DNA from: 66-474 sp040255405
GTDB taxonomy: Bacteria; Pseudomonadota; Gammaproteobacteria; Xanthomonadales; Rhodanobacteraceae
DNA: 64,000 nucleotides
Direction of reading: 5' to 3'
NCBI GenBank assembly: GCA_040255405.1
Contig: JBDZUX010000001.1
Location: 147,208 to 211,207 of the forward strand
The notes beneath the pieces are model-generated. The model had not been told where the DNA came from and made no database searches. It saw nothing but the letters and a program-made list of their open reading frames with translations. The position numbers and the translations under genes are program-made. Below, piece by piece: positions 1 to 7,459 of this stretch (position 1 is its first letter; every line of letters starts with the position of its first letter).

Positions 1-309
1 AGACGAGGCGCGCGCCGCAGCGCCGGAGCGGTTTCCTGGTCAAGGCGTGCGCCGATGGATGGTGGCCGCTGCGGAGCGACCCTCCGGGCCGGGGCGCTTT
101 GCCCACATGGCTGCGTCATCACTCGTCTATGTATCGACATACATCTTCCTCGCTTTTCCTTGCCCTGCGGGCAAAGGGCCAGGCCTGCCCCGGGCTTGAT
201 CCGGGGGCGCGGCCGTTTGGCGGGTGTCAACAGGTCCCGATCCTGGTGCTGCAACGCGATCCGTTATCATCGCCGAAAAGACTGCGCCACGCGCGCGCAT
301 GGAAACGGC
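1..309. other. Intergenic region upstream of lpoA, no supported gene
   Basis: No coding frame here looks like a known protein. In E. coli rsmI is divergent from lpoA, but I cannot recognise an RsmI N-terminus on the minus strand. RNase P RNA, which lies near this locus in some gammaproteobacteria, is also not recognisable. A short palindrome (ATGTAT-4-ATACAT, 129-144) and a CCCCGG-type inverted repeat near 188-207 are visible. The frame leading into lpoA stays open from 55, but it lacks signal-peptide features before 310. Confidence 0.5.
188..207. repeat. Short dispersed palindrome, CCCCGG/CTTGAT/CCGGGG type
   Basis: Inverted repeat around a central CTTGAT. A very similar copy lies at 10732-10751, also between genes. 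I infer a dispersed REP-like hairpin; there is no T-run, so it is not an evident terminator. Confidence 0.5.
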
Positions 310-1908
310 ATGTCAAGGATCAGGTTTCACGCGCATATCGCTGTCCTGCTCGCGGCACTTGCGCTGTTTGCGGGTTGTGCAACGCTCGGGCCGTCGCAGC
401 AACCGGCGGGCGAAGGCGCGCGCGCGCGCTCCGCGATCGAACATGTGCGTGCGGCGAACACGGCGTTGCAGCGCGGCGACGCCCAGACTGCACTCAAGCA
501 ACTGGCCGCGGTTCCAACCGATGCGCCACCCGACGTGCGCCGGCAAGCACTCGATTTGCAGGCGCGCGCCCAACTTGCCAGCGGCGACCGCCTTGCCGCC
601 GCGCGATCGCTGATCCGGCGTGCCGCACTGTTGCCGCCTGCGGCGCAGGCGCACGGGCAACAACAGGCCGTCGTGATCCTCGCGGGCATGGGTCGCGAAT
701 CGCTGGCGCAGGTATATCCAACACTCGCCGACGACGATCCGGTCAAGCCATGGGTGCAAACGGCGCTCGCGCACCCGGGGGCCAGGGCCGTGCAGGTGCT
801 GCCGCAACCCAACCAGCCGGTCGGCACCATGCGGGGCACCGCGGGACCGCAAGGCTACGCGATGCCGGCCAAGGTCGCGCTGCTGCTGCCCGCGACGGGG
901 CCGGTGGCTGTGGCCGGCGCGGCCGTGCGCGACGGGTTTTTCACGGCGTACTTCCACACGCCGGTGACGCAGGAACGACGCCCGGTGATCAGCGTGTACG
1001 ACACCGGCGGCACGGCGGACGGCAGTATCGCCGCCTATCATCAAGCCGTCGCGGATGGCGCCGCGCTGGTCGTGGGGCCCCTGGGCCGCGACGCGGTGGG
1101 CGCACTCTTCGCGCAACCCCAACTGCCCGTGCCGGTGCTGGCGCTCAACCATCCGCAAGGCAGCACGCCCACGCCAGCCGGCAGCCACGAGTTCGCGCTG
1201 CTGCCCGAGGCCGAAGGCGCGCAACTCGCCGCGCACATGATCACGCTGGGGCTGCACGCCGCGATCGTGTTCCGCGGCAGCGACGACACCGCGTCGCGCA
1301 TTTTCGATGCCTTCCGGTCGCAATTCGAAAGCCTCGGCGGCCAGGTCGCCAACGACATCGTGTTGCAGCAAGGCAGCGTGGACTTCGCCGGGCAGATCGA
1401 GGCCGCACTGGCCGGGTCCGGTTCGCAAACCGGCATCGTCGCACTGCTGCGACCGGCGCAGGCGCGCCTGCTGCTGCCACAATTGCGGCTGGCGCGCTCG
1501 ACGCTGCCGGTGTTTTCGACCTCCATGGTGTACTCGGGTGACAGCAACCCCACCGCCGACGCCGACCTCGATGGCGTGCGCTTCTGCGACGAGCCCTGGC
1601 TGTACGACGCGCAGGCCGGGCTACCCGATCACACCACGCTGGCTTCGCAACTCGTGACGGCTGGCGGTCCCGCCGCGCGCCTGTTCGCATTCGGCATGGA
1701 TGCGTACGCACTCATTCCCTACCTCGACTGGATGCGCGCGCACCCGGGCAGTTACGTGCCGGGCGCCTCGGGACAACTGACGATGGACGCATTCGGCCAC
1801 GTGCAGCGCACGCCGATCTGGGTGGAATTCCAGGGTGGCGTCGCACGGCCGGTGGCGGCGGGTCTGGAAGCGGAACCCGCGGACATCCCGGTGCCGACCG
1901 ATCCATGA
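310..1908 (+). CDS. lpoA: Penicillin-binding protein activator LpoA (outer-membrane lipoprotein)
   Basis: A 532-residue lipoprotein of the LpoA/YraM family, which in E. coli spans from the outer membrane to stimulate PBP1A. The chosen ATG gives a short basic N-terminus, a hydrophobic stretch (about residues 9-21) and a lipobox-like FAGC with Cys23. An alanine-rich helical repeat region follows to about 170, then a periplasmic-binding-protein-like domain starting near KVALLLPATGPVA. The frame is open upstream to 55 but without signal features. The stop overlaps yraN by four bases, matching the E. coli lpoA-yraN order. Phenylalanine at lipobox position -3 is less usual than leucine. Confidence 0.9.
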   Translation: MSRIRFHAHIAVLLAALALFAGCATLGPSQQPAGEGARARSAIEHVRAANTALQRGDAQTALKQLAAVPTDAPPDVRRQALDLQARAQLASGDRLAAARSLIRRAALLPPAAQAHGQQQAVVILAGMGRESLAQVYPTLADDDPVKPWVQTALAHPGARAVQVLPQPNQPVGTMRGTAGPQGYAMPAKVALLLPATGPVAVAGAAVRDGFFTAYFHTPVTQERRPVISVYDTGGTADGSIAAYHQAVADGAALVVGPLGRDAVGALFAQPQLPVPVLALNHPQGSTPTPAGSHEFALLPEAEGAQLAAHMITLGLHAAIVFRGSDDTASRIFDAFRSQFESLGGQVANDIVLQQGSVDFAGQIEAALAGSGSQTGIVALLRPAQARLLLPQLRLARSTLPVFSTSMVYSGDSNPTADADLDGVRFCDEPWLYDAQAGLPDHTTLASQLVTAGGPAARLFAFGMDAYALIPYLDWMRAHPGSYVPGASGQLTMDAFGHVQRTPIWVEFQGGVARPVAAGLEAEPADIPVPTDP

Positions 1909-2267
1909 CCGCCATCGCGGTCGGCGCACGCTTCGAGCAACGCGCGCTCGCTTGCCTGGAACGCGCGGGGCTGAAGCGGGTCGAAAGCAACTACCGCACC
2001 CGTTTCGGCGAACTCGACCTGGTGATGCGCGAGGGCGACACGCTGGTGTTCGTGGAAGTTCGCTATCGGCGCCACGCGCAATTCGGCGGCGGCGCAGCCT
2101 CGGTCGGTCCCGCCAAACGCGAAAGGCTCGTGCGCGCCGCACAAGGTTTCCTGCAGACGCACCCGCAATTCGCTTCGGCGCCGTGCAGGTTCGATGTGGT
2201 AGCGTTCGACGGCGATGCCGGCGCGGCGAGCTGTGATTGGCAACGCGCCGCTTTTGAAATGTTTTGA
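1905..2267 (+). CDS. yraN: UPF0102 family endonuclease-like protein YraN
   Basis: A 120-residue protein of the UPF0102 family, which has an endonuclease-like (Holliday-junction resolvase-type) fold. Family features are the N-terminal A-x-x-x-L-x-x-x-G-x-x-x-x-x-x-N-Y-R-x-x-x-G-E-x-D-L pattern (about residues 14-40) and the V-F-V-E-V-R-Y-R motif near residue 50, whose E/D/E residues would bind metal. It starts inside the lpoA stop codon (ATGA), so translation is probably coupled. The physiological role is not settled in any organism; the order lpoA-yraN-BON lipoprotein is conserved. Confidence 0.9.
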   Translation: MTAIAVGARFEQRALACLERAGLKRVESNYRTRFGELDLVMREGDTLVFVEVRYRRHAQFGGGAASVGPAKRERLVRAAQGFLQTHPQFASAPCRFDVVAFDGDAGAASCDWQRAAFEMF

Positions 2268-2284
2268 GAACCGGAAATGCCACC

Positions 2285-2830
2285 ATGCGCAAGATGATCG
2301 TACTGACCACGCTGCTTTCGCTGTGCTTCGCCCTCGCCGCCTGCAGCGTCTTCACGCCGCGCCGCGGTTTCAACCGCGCGCTCAATGACCGCAACGTGCA
2401 GATCACCGCCCAGCGCGCGCTGGACAACGACCCGCAACTTGGCGGCCGCGCGCACATCGGCACCAGCGTCTACAACGGCGTGCTGCTGATGATCGGCGAG
2501 GCCAGCACCGAAGAAGTGAAGCAGCGCGCCGAAGCCGACGTCACCGGCTACCAGGGCGTGCAGCGCGTGGTGAACCTGATCGACGTGATGCCCTTGCAGT
2601 CGGTCGGTCGCTCGGCGCTCGATGCTTCGCTCACCGCGCGCGTGAAGACTTCGCTGCTGCACATCGACCTGCCCGGCTTCGATCCCGGCCGCGTCCAGGT
2701 CAGCACCGCGCACGGCAACGTCTACTTGATGGGCCTGGTCAGCCACCAGGAAGCCGATGCGGTGGTGAACATCGTGCGCACCGTCGCCGGCGTGAACAAG
2801 GTGGTGCAGGTATTCGAATATACGGATTGA
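2285..2830 (+). CDS. BON-domain outer-membrane lipoprotein (DolP/YraP-like)
   Basis: A 181-residue lipoprotein. Residues 1-19 form a signal peptide ending in the lipobox LAAC (Cys20), followed by two BON domains at about 40-105 and 115-180. E. coli DolP (YraP) has this architecture and sits in the same neighbourhood; it supports outer-membrane integrity and septal amidase activation. An upstream ATG at 2264 overlaps the yraN stop by four bases, but starting at 2285 gives the better signal peptide. The gene ends two bases before a copy of the 100-bp dispersed element. The homology call is firm; the exact DolP role is inferred. Confidence 0.85.
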   Translation: MRKMIVLTTLLSLCFALAACSVFTPRRGFNRALNDRNVQITAQRALDNDPQLGGRAHIGTSVYNGVLLMIGEASTEEVKQRAEADVTGYQGVQRVVNLIDVMPLQSVGRSALDASLTARVKTSLLHIDLPGFDPGRVQVSTAHGNVYLMGLVSHQEADAVVNIVRTVAGVNKVVQVFEYTD

Positions 2831-2831
2831 A

Positions 2832-2931
2832 TGCAATCCTCCATGATCGCGGCGCCACCATGGTCCTGTTTTACCGGCCGTGCCTCGGCTTTGATGCACC
2901 AAAACGTGCCATCCATGGCCTGGCTTCTCAC
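2832..2931 (+). repeat. Dispersed ~100-bp element, copy A
   Basis: Starts with TCCATGATCGCGGC and ends with GCCATCCATGGCCTGGCTTCTCAC (split here as GCCATCCATGGCC then TGGCTTCTCAC). These ends match the other copies at 42512, 42621, 44942 and 56528, while the middle differs. It lies just after the stop of the BON lipoprotein gene, in the same orientation. Confidence 0.7.
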
Positions 2932-2978
2932 CCACGGCCGCTTCGGGCAACGTACCTGGACGGCCTAAAATTGGGCGA

Positions 2979-3602
2979 ATGAATCGATCGGTCATGATGG
3001 CCGCCGCCTTGGCGACCGAATCCTTCGATGCGCTGGAGGCGCGCATCCGGGCATGCCGGGTTTGCGCGCGCCACCTGCCGCACGGCTGCCGGCCGGTGTT
3101 GCAGGCGCATCCCGATGCGCGCTTGCTGATCGTCAGCCAGGCGCCGGGCCGCAAGGTGCACGAGACAGGCGTTCCGTTCAGCGACAAAAGCGGCGAGAAG
3201 TTGCGGGCGTGGCTCGGCATCGACGGCGCCACGTTCTACGACCCGCGCCGCGTCGCGATCGTGCCGATGGGCTTCTGCTATCCGGGCAAGGGCGAATCCG
3301 GCGACCTGCCGCCGCGGCCGGAATGCGCGCCGCTGTGGCATCCCCGGCTGATGCCGCGCCTCGTGAACGTCAAACTGACGCTGGCGATCGGCGGTTACGC
3401 GATCCGCGGCATGCTCGGCCACCGCCGCAAGGCGACGCTGACGCAAACCTGCGAGGCGTGGCGCGAGTACTTCGACGGCGGCGTGCTGCCGCTGCCGCAT
3501 CCAAGTCCGCGCAACACCGCCTGGTTCCAGCGGCATCCCTGGTTCGAAGCCGAAACGCTTCCTGCATTGAAACGGCGCATGCGCAAACTGATGCGCGACT
3601 GA
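2979..3602 (+). CDS. Uracil-DNA glycosylase family protein
   Basis: A 207-residue protein resembling the UDG-like families (UDG superfamily, cd10033 type) rather than classic Ung. The N-terminus has cysteines at 26, 29 and 37. Next come the active-site-like strand and loop IVSQAPGRKVHETGVPF (about 49-65) and, near the C-terminus, the LPHPSPRN motif (about 172-179), corresponding to the H-P-S motif of UDGs. The cysteines recall the iron-sulfur cluster of family 4 enzymes, but I do not see a complete set. It presumably acts on deaminated DNA; activity of this subgroup is poorly established. ATGs at 2994 and 2997 are alternative starts. Confidence 0.8.
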   Translation: MNRSVMMAAALATESFDALEARIRACRVCARHLPHGCRPVLQAHPDARLLIVSQAPGRKVHETGVPFSDKSGEKLRAWLGIDGATFYDPRRVAIVPMGFCYPGKGESGDLPPRPECAPLWHPRLMPRLVNVKLTLAIGGYAIRGMLGHRRKATLTQTCEAWREYFDGGVLPLPHPSPRNTAWFQRHPWFEAETLPALKRRMRKLMRD

Positions 3603-3604
3603 GC

Positions 3605-4579
3605 TCAGGCGCCCCCGGGCGGCGGCGGCGTGAGCCCATGCACGCCCGCCCACAGCCCAGCCAGCATGCAGCGCACGTTTTTCCGGCGCGGCGCCACCAG
3701 CAGTGCAAACAACAGGAACTTGACGATCAAGCGCGGTATGTCCTGCGCAATCCAGCGCCGCGGTGTGTACGCGCGCCGATACAACAGCACCCGATTGCGC
3801 ATCATGTAGAACAACCGCCGCGGTGAATGCACCACGATGCCGCGCGGCATGCCGGGCATGTATCGGCGCGTTTCGCCGAGGCGGTGGCGCAAGTGCGCCG
3901 CACAGACCCCGTGCAGCGCGTAGCCCGCGGCGCTCGCGCGAAAACACCAATCGAGATCGACGTTGTCGATGAACAATGCATCACCCATTCCGCCCACGTC
4001 ATCCAGCACGGCGAGCGGGATCAGGCACCCGGACGAGATCAGGAAATCGCAACGGACGGTTTCGCACCCGCCATCACAACGTACCTTCTCGTTGAACGGA
4101 AAGCGGATGCGCACGAACGGTGCATCTTCGGGCTCGCGCGGATCACGAAAGCGCGGACCGACCGCGGCCGGGCGCGTGTGCGCCCCGGCCCGGTCGAGTG
4201 CCGATCGAAGTGCGTCGACCATGCCCCGGTCGGGCACACTGTCCTGGTCCATCAACAGCACGTGCGACACGCCGGGCAAACCACGCGCACGATCGATCCC
4301 TCTGTTGATCGCGTGCGCAAGCCCGTGGTTCCCGCCCAACGCGATCAGCACGATGTCGGAGCGCGCGGCGCAGGCTTCCCGGAATTCCGGATCGCGCGTA
4401 CCGTTGTCCACCACGACCATGTGTCCCACTTGCGGAGACAGCGCGTCCAGCAATTCACGCAGCACCCCGAGATCGGGTTGCCAGGTGACCACCACCGCGC
4501 ATACGGCCGAAAGATGCACCGTCGCCGTGTCCGAGGCGGGGCCGGCGCCGATCACGATGCGTCCATCGCCGCGCGCCAT
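3605..4579 (-). CDS. Glycosyltransferase family 2 protein (rhamnosyltransferase-like)
   Basis: A 324-residue GT-A glycosyltransferase resembling the RfbF/rhamnosyltransferase subgroup. The N-terminal nucleotide-sugar-binding strand (AVVVTWQPD, about residues 25-35) and VVDNGT near 57-62 are followed by the DxD-like LLMDQDS. A V/I-D-N-V-D-L-D-W motif near 205 fits the acceptor and catalytic region. A hydrophobic stretch near the C-terminus (KFLLFALLVA) suggests membrane association. It would add a sugar, plausibly rhamnose, to an O-antigen or exopolysaccharide precursor. It ends three bases from the convergent UDG-like gene and follows an epimerase on the same strand. I chose the ATG over a GTG nine bases upstream. 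Confidence 0.8.
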   Translation of the reverse strand: MARGDGRIVIGAGPASDTATVHLSAVCAVVVTWQPDLGVLRELLDALSPQVGHMVVVDNGTRDPEFREACAARSDIVLIALGGNHGLAHAINRGIDRARGLPGVSHVLLMDQDSVPDRGMVDALRSALDRAGAHTRPAAVGPRFRDPREPEDAPFVRIRFPFNEKVRCDGGCETVRCDFLISSGCLIPLAVLDDVGGMGDALFIDNVDLDWCFRASAAGYALHGVCAAHLRHRLGETRRYMPGMPRGIVVHSPRRLFYMMRNRVLLYRRAYTPRRWIAQDIPRLIVKFLLFALLVAPRRKNVRCMLAGLWAGVHGLTPPPPGGA

Positions 4580-4665
4580 CGCGGGCACGCACGATCAACA
4601 CGACACAGGGCAGGCGGCAGTTCTCGCGACATGATCGCGTGATTGTCGCTGCACGGACGGCGACT

Positions 4666-5514
4666 TCAAAGCCCCCAACATGCCCGGTCCGGGCTGAAGC
4701 CGCGCGGATGCACATCGAGCAGGCGTTCGAGTTCGGTATTGTCCGCGACCAGGTCCTGTTCGAGACGCGTCAGCGGTCCGCGCAGGGGCGGCACGGCGCG
4801 TGCACCTGCTCGAACCAGCGCCCCCGGGATGCGGATCGCGAGTGTGCGGACCGGCAAACTGGCGCGCACCCGCTCGAACATCATGCTTGCCGCCAGTCGC
4901 TCGCCGCCACCCATCTGCAACACGCGGCCTATTGCGTCGCCATCCAGCGCGCGCAGCACGGCCTTCGCGATGTCGGCCGCGTGCACCGGCTGGCGCAGAC
5001 CCGCGCCCGCGGGCAACCCGAACACGCGCCAGCGCGTCGCGCGGCGCGCCAGCGGCGTCAGGCTCTTGTCGCGGGCCGCGCCATAGATCAGGGTCGGCCG
5101 CAATATCGTCCATGCAATCGCACGGCTTTCGCAGGCACGCGCCACCGCGGCTTCGCCCTCACGCAGCCGCCCGGATACCTCGCGCTCGGCGGCAACCGGC
5201 GACGCCTGCTTGCTTACCGCACTCATCGAACTGGTCGCGACGACCCGCGCGAGGTTTGGCGCAGCACCGGATGCGATCCAGCGGGCCAGCGCGTCCAGCG
5301 GCGCGAAGCTGCAGATGGAAGCGGCGGCATCCACGGAGGTCGGCGGCTGCGGCAGCGCGCCACGCAGCCAGGTGACGCCTTCCATCAGCGGTTGCGCACT
5401 CCGTGACAACGCCAGCACCAGCGGACCCGCACGCACGAGTTCGGGCAACAGGAACCAGCCGATCTGGCTGCTGGCGCCACACACCAGCACCGTCCCCTCG
5501 CGCCATTCACCCAT
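4666..5514 (-). CDS. NAD-dependent epimerase/dehydratase family protein
   Basis: A 282-residue extended short-chain dehydrogenase with a Rossmann dinucleotide-binding motif near the N-terminus (VLVCGASSQIGWFLLPEL, a variant of GxxGxxG). The Ser-Tyr-Lys triad of classical members is not obvious, which is common in atypical NAD(P)-binding members. The ATG at 5514 has a good ribosome-binding site (GGGGAAGG) 6-9 bases upstream; the frame extends to 5559 without added family sequence. It lies between the TPR gene and the glycosyltransferase, probably cotranscribed. Substrate unknown; nucleotide-sugar modification is a guess from the neighbour. Confidence 0.75.
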   Translation of the reverse strand: MGEWREGTVLVCGASSQIGWFLLPELVRAGPLVLALSRSAQPLMEGVTWLRGALPQPPTSVDAAASICSFAPLDALARWIASGAAPNLARVVATSSMSAVSKQASPVAAEREVSGRLREGEAAVARACESRAIAWTILRPTLIYGAARDKSLTPLARRATRWRVFGLPAGAGLRQPVHAADIAKAVLRALDGDAIGRVLQMGGGERLAASMMFERVRASLPVRTLAIRIPGALVRAGARAVPPLRGPLTRLEQDLVADNTELERLLDVHPRGFSPDRACWGL

Positions 5515-5555
5515 TGGGTTGCCTTCCCCTCCCGCGCGGCAGGCTGCTGCGGTGC

Positions 5556-7316
5556 TCACCGGTTGCCGCGCTGGATTCTCGCATCGACTTCGCTGATGCG
5601 CGGATCCTGCGGCACCAGGCGCTGGGCTTCCTGCAACGCGGTGCGCGCTGCCGCCAACTCGCCCAAACCAACGTAATGATCGGCGCGATCGAGCCAGGCA
5701 CTGCCCAGCCTGTGCTGCATGGCCGACGTGGCGGGATCGCCCGGATCGAGCTGCTGCAGTGTCGCCAGCATGTCGTGCGCGTGATCGAGGTTGTCTTCAC
5801 GCACAGCCTGGTCGAACTGGGCGCGGGTGACATCCGGCAGCGCGCGCAAACCGGCCTGCGCCTCGACGTTGTCGCCGTCGATGCCCAGCGCGGCGCGATA
5901 GAGGTCGTAGGCGCTGTCCCCGGGCGGCAACATGATGTCGCCCTTGCGTGCGGCGCCCTTGGCGCGTGCCACCAGTCGCGCGACCTTGGCGGACTGCATC
6001 GGGGTCAGGGGCGCGGGCGGCGGCGGGGCGGAATCCTCGGGCGTCTGTTCGGCTTCGACCGTGGCCGCGTTCGCATGCGCAGTCGCGCCATCCACCGCCT
6101 TTGCGGGTCGCGTTCCGCCGGCCGCGAGACGCGAACGCGCCGCCGCAAGGTCAGTCGACTTGGGCGCCAGCTCCGCGGCTGCGTCCAACAGCTTTTGGGC
6201 ATCCTGCATCTGTCCCGATTCCATCGCGGCGTTGGCCTGCACGATCAAGGCTTCGGCGACCTGCCCGAGGCCCGCGTTGGCCTTGTCGCTGCCGGGGTCG
6301 GCCTTGAGTGCCGCCTTGAACTGCGCCTCGGCGTTGTCGTCGCCCGCGCCCGTGATTTTGCCTGCGCGCAGGTAAGCCTGGCCCTTGTCGAGGTACTGGT
6401 CGCGCTGCGAATCGGAGTCGCGTTCCGCGGCAGCGACGCTGGCTCGCAGCGTCGGCAGCTGGGAATAGCGCGGCAGCAAGCCTGCAAGATTCGAAAGCGT
6501 CTGCTTGGCACCGGCAAGATCGTTGCTGGCGACCTGGCCCTGGGCGCGGGTGGCGAGCAGATCGCCGATCTGGTCCATGCCATGTCGCGCCACCGCATTG
6601 TGCGGATCGCCTGCCAGCACCTTGCCGAACAACGCCGCCGCACCGTCGGGGCCGTCGATGTGCCCGTTCGCGAGCGCGGCGCGCGCCTGGTTGACCAGCA
6701 CCTCCACGTTGGACGTTTGCAGCACTGCCTTCGCCAAGGCCCGGTCCACCCCCTCGACGGCGGCGCCGCCGCCGAGCAGGCTGCGCGCTTCTTCCAGCGC
6801 CGATCGCGCGGCGGCGTAATCGCGCTTCTTCAACGCCGCCTGGGCGCGATCGAGTTCCGCATGGCCGACGTTCTGCAATCCCGTCAGCGCGTGTTCGTTG
6901 TCGGGATCGAGCGCGCGCGCGGCTTCGTACAGATCGCGCGCACTGTCGGGCCCGCCGGCCAGGTTGCCTGCCGAGTAGGCGGTGTCCCCGCGCGTCAGCA
7001 ATGCATTCAACTGCGTCTGCGGCAGCATGCCGCTGAGCATCGCCTGATGGCTCCACAGCCAGCCGATCACGCCGACCACCACCACCGCCAAGACGATCAG
7101 CGACCACCGCGCCCGGTGGCGCCTGCGCAAGGGAGGCTTGCGCGCCGGACGAACGTTGAACGGGGGCGGCCGCGGCGCGGAAGCCGGGCGCTCGGGCTCA
7201 CGTTCGCGCGTGGAGCCACGCCGATCCGCGCCCGCATCGAGCTGATCGAGATCGCCCAGCGTCGGATCGGTCCGGCGTGGCGTGTCGCGTGAAGAAGAAT
7301 CGTGGCGAACGTTCAT
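5556..7316 (-). CDS. Membrane-anchored tetratricopeptide-repeat protein
   Basis: Large TPR protein (586 residues from this ATG). A basic, proline-rich cytoplasmic N-terminus of about 70 residues is followed by one membrane helix (WSLIVLAVVVVGVIGWLW, about 71-88) and then many degenerate TPR repeats in the periplasm, recognisable by A-x-x-L-D-P-x-x-x-x-A and A-x-x-x-L-x-x-A patterns. In-frame alternatives are ATG 7349 and GTG 7379. I prefer 7316 because a perfect 9-bp inverted repeat (7323-7342) lies just upstream of it, but this is uncertain. No enzymatic domain is visible, so a scaffold or envelope role is only inferred. It lies downstream of relA on the same strand. Confidence 0.75.
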   Translation of the reverse strand: MNVRHDSSSRDTPRRTDPTLGDLDQLDAGADRRGSTREREPERPASAPRPPPFNVRPARKPPLRRRHRARWSLIVLAVVVVGVIGWLWSHQAMLSGMLPQTQLNALLTRGDTAYSAGNLAGGPDSARDLYEAARALDPDNEHALTGLQNVGHAELDRAQAALKKRDYAAARSALEEARSLLGGGAAVEGVDRALAKAVLQTSNVEVLVNQARAALANGHIDGPDGAAALFGKVLAGDPHNAVARHGMDQIGDLLATRAQGQVASNDLAGAKQTLSNLAGLLPRYSQLPTLRASVAAAERDSDSQRDQYLDKGQAYLRAGKITGAGDDNAEAQFKAALKADPGSDKANAGLGQVAEALIVQANAAMESGQMQDAQKLLDAAAELAPKSTDLAAARSRLAAGGTRPAKAVDGATAHANAATVEAEQTPEDSAPPPPAPLTPMQSAKVARLVARAKGAARKGDIMLPPGDSAYDLYRAALGIDGDNVEAQAGLRALPDVTRAQFDQAVREDNLDHAHDMLATLQQLDPGDPATSAMQHRLGSAWLDRADHYVGLGELAAARTALQEAQRLVPQDPRISEVDARIQRGNR

Positions 7317-7322
7317 GCCCAT

Positions 7323-7342
7323 CGCCGGAACGTGTTCCGGCG
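7323..7342. promoter_or_regulatory. Perfect palindrome upstream of the TPR gene ATG
   Basis: CGCCGGAAC-GT-GTTCCGGCG: nine-base arms with a two-base spacer, ending seven bases before ATG 7316 on the minus strand. It could be an operator or a hairpin that hides the ribosome-binding site. If translation starts at 7349 or 7379 it is coding sequence instead. Confidence 0.35.
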
Positions 7343-7459
7343 CATCCATTGGTGTCCGTGAGACCGCGGCGACCCGCACCGGTTCCGCCTGTTCAAGCCG
7401 CGGCAGCCCCGCATCTTAGCATCGGGCCATGGGCGCACCCTCGCGTCGCCGCGCCGCAT

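Noticed and set aside
1..309. Possible rnpB or rsmI next to lpoA
   Set aside because: No RNase P core motifs and no RsmI N-terminus could be read on either strand.
5403..7292. Long plus-strand open frame antisense to the TPR gene
   Set aside because: High-GC antisense frame; arginine/histidine/glutamine-rich translation with no family, while the minus-strand TPR protein is clear.
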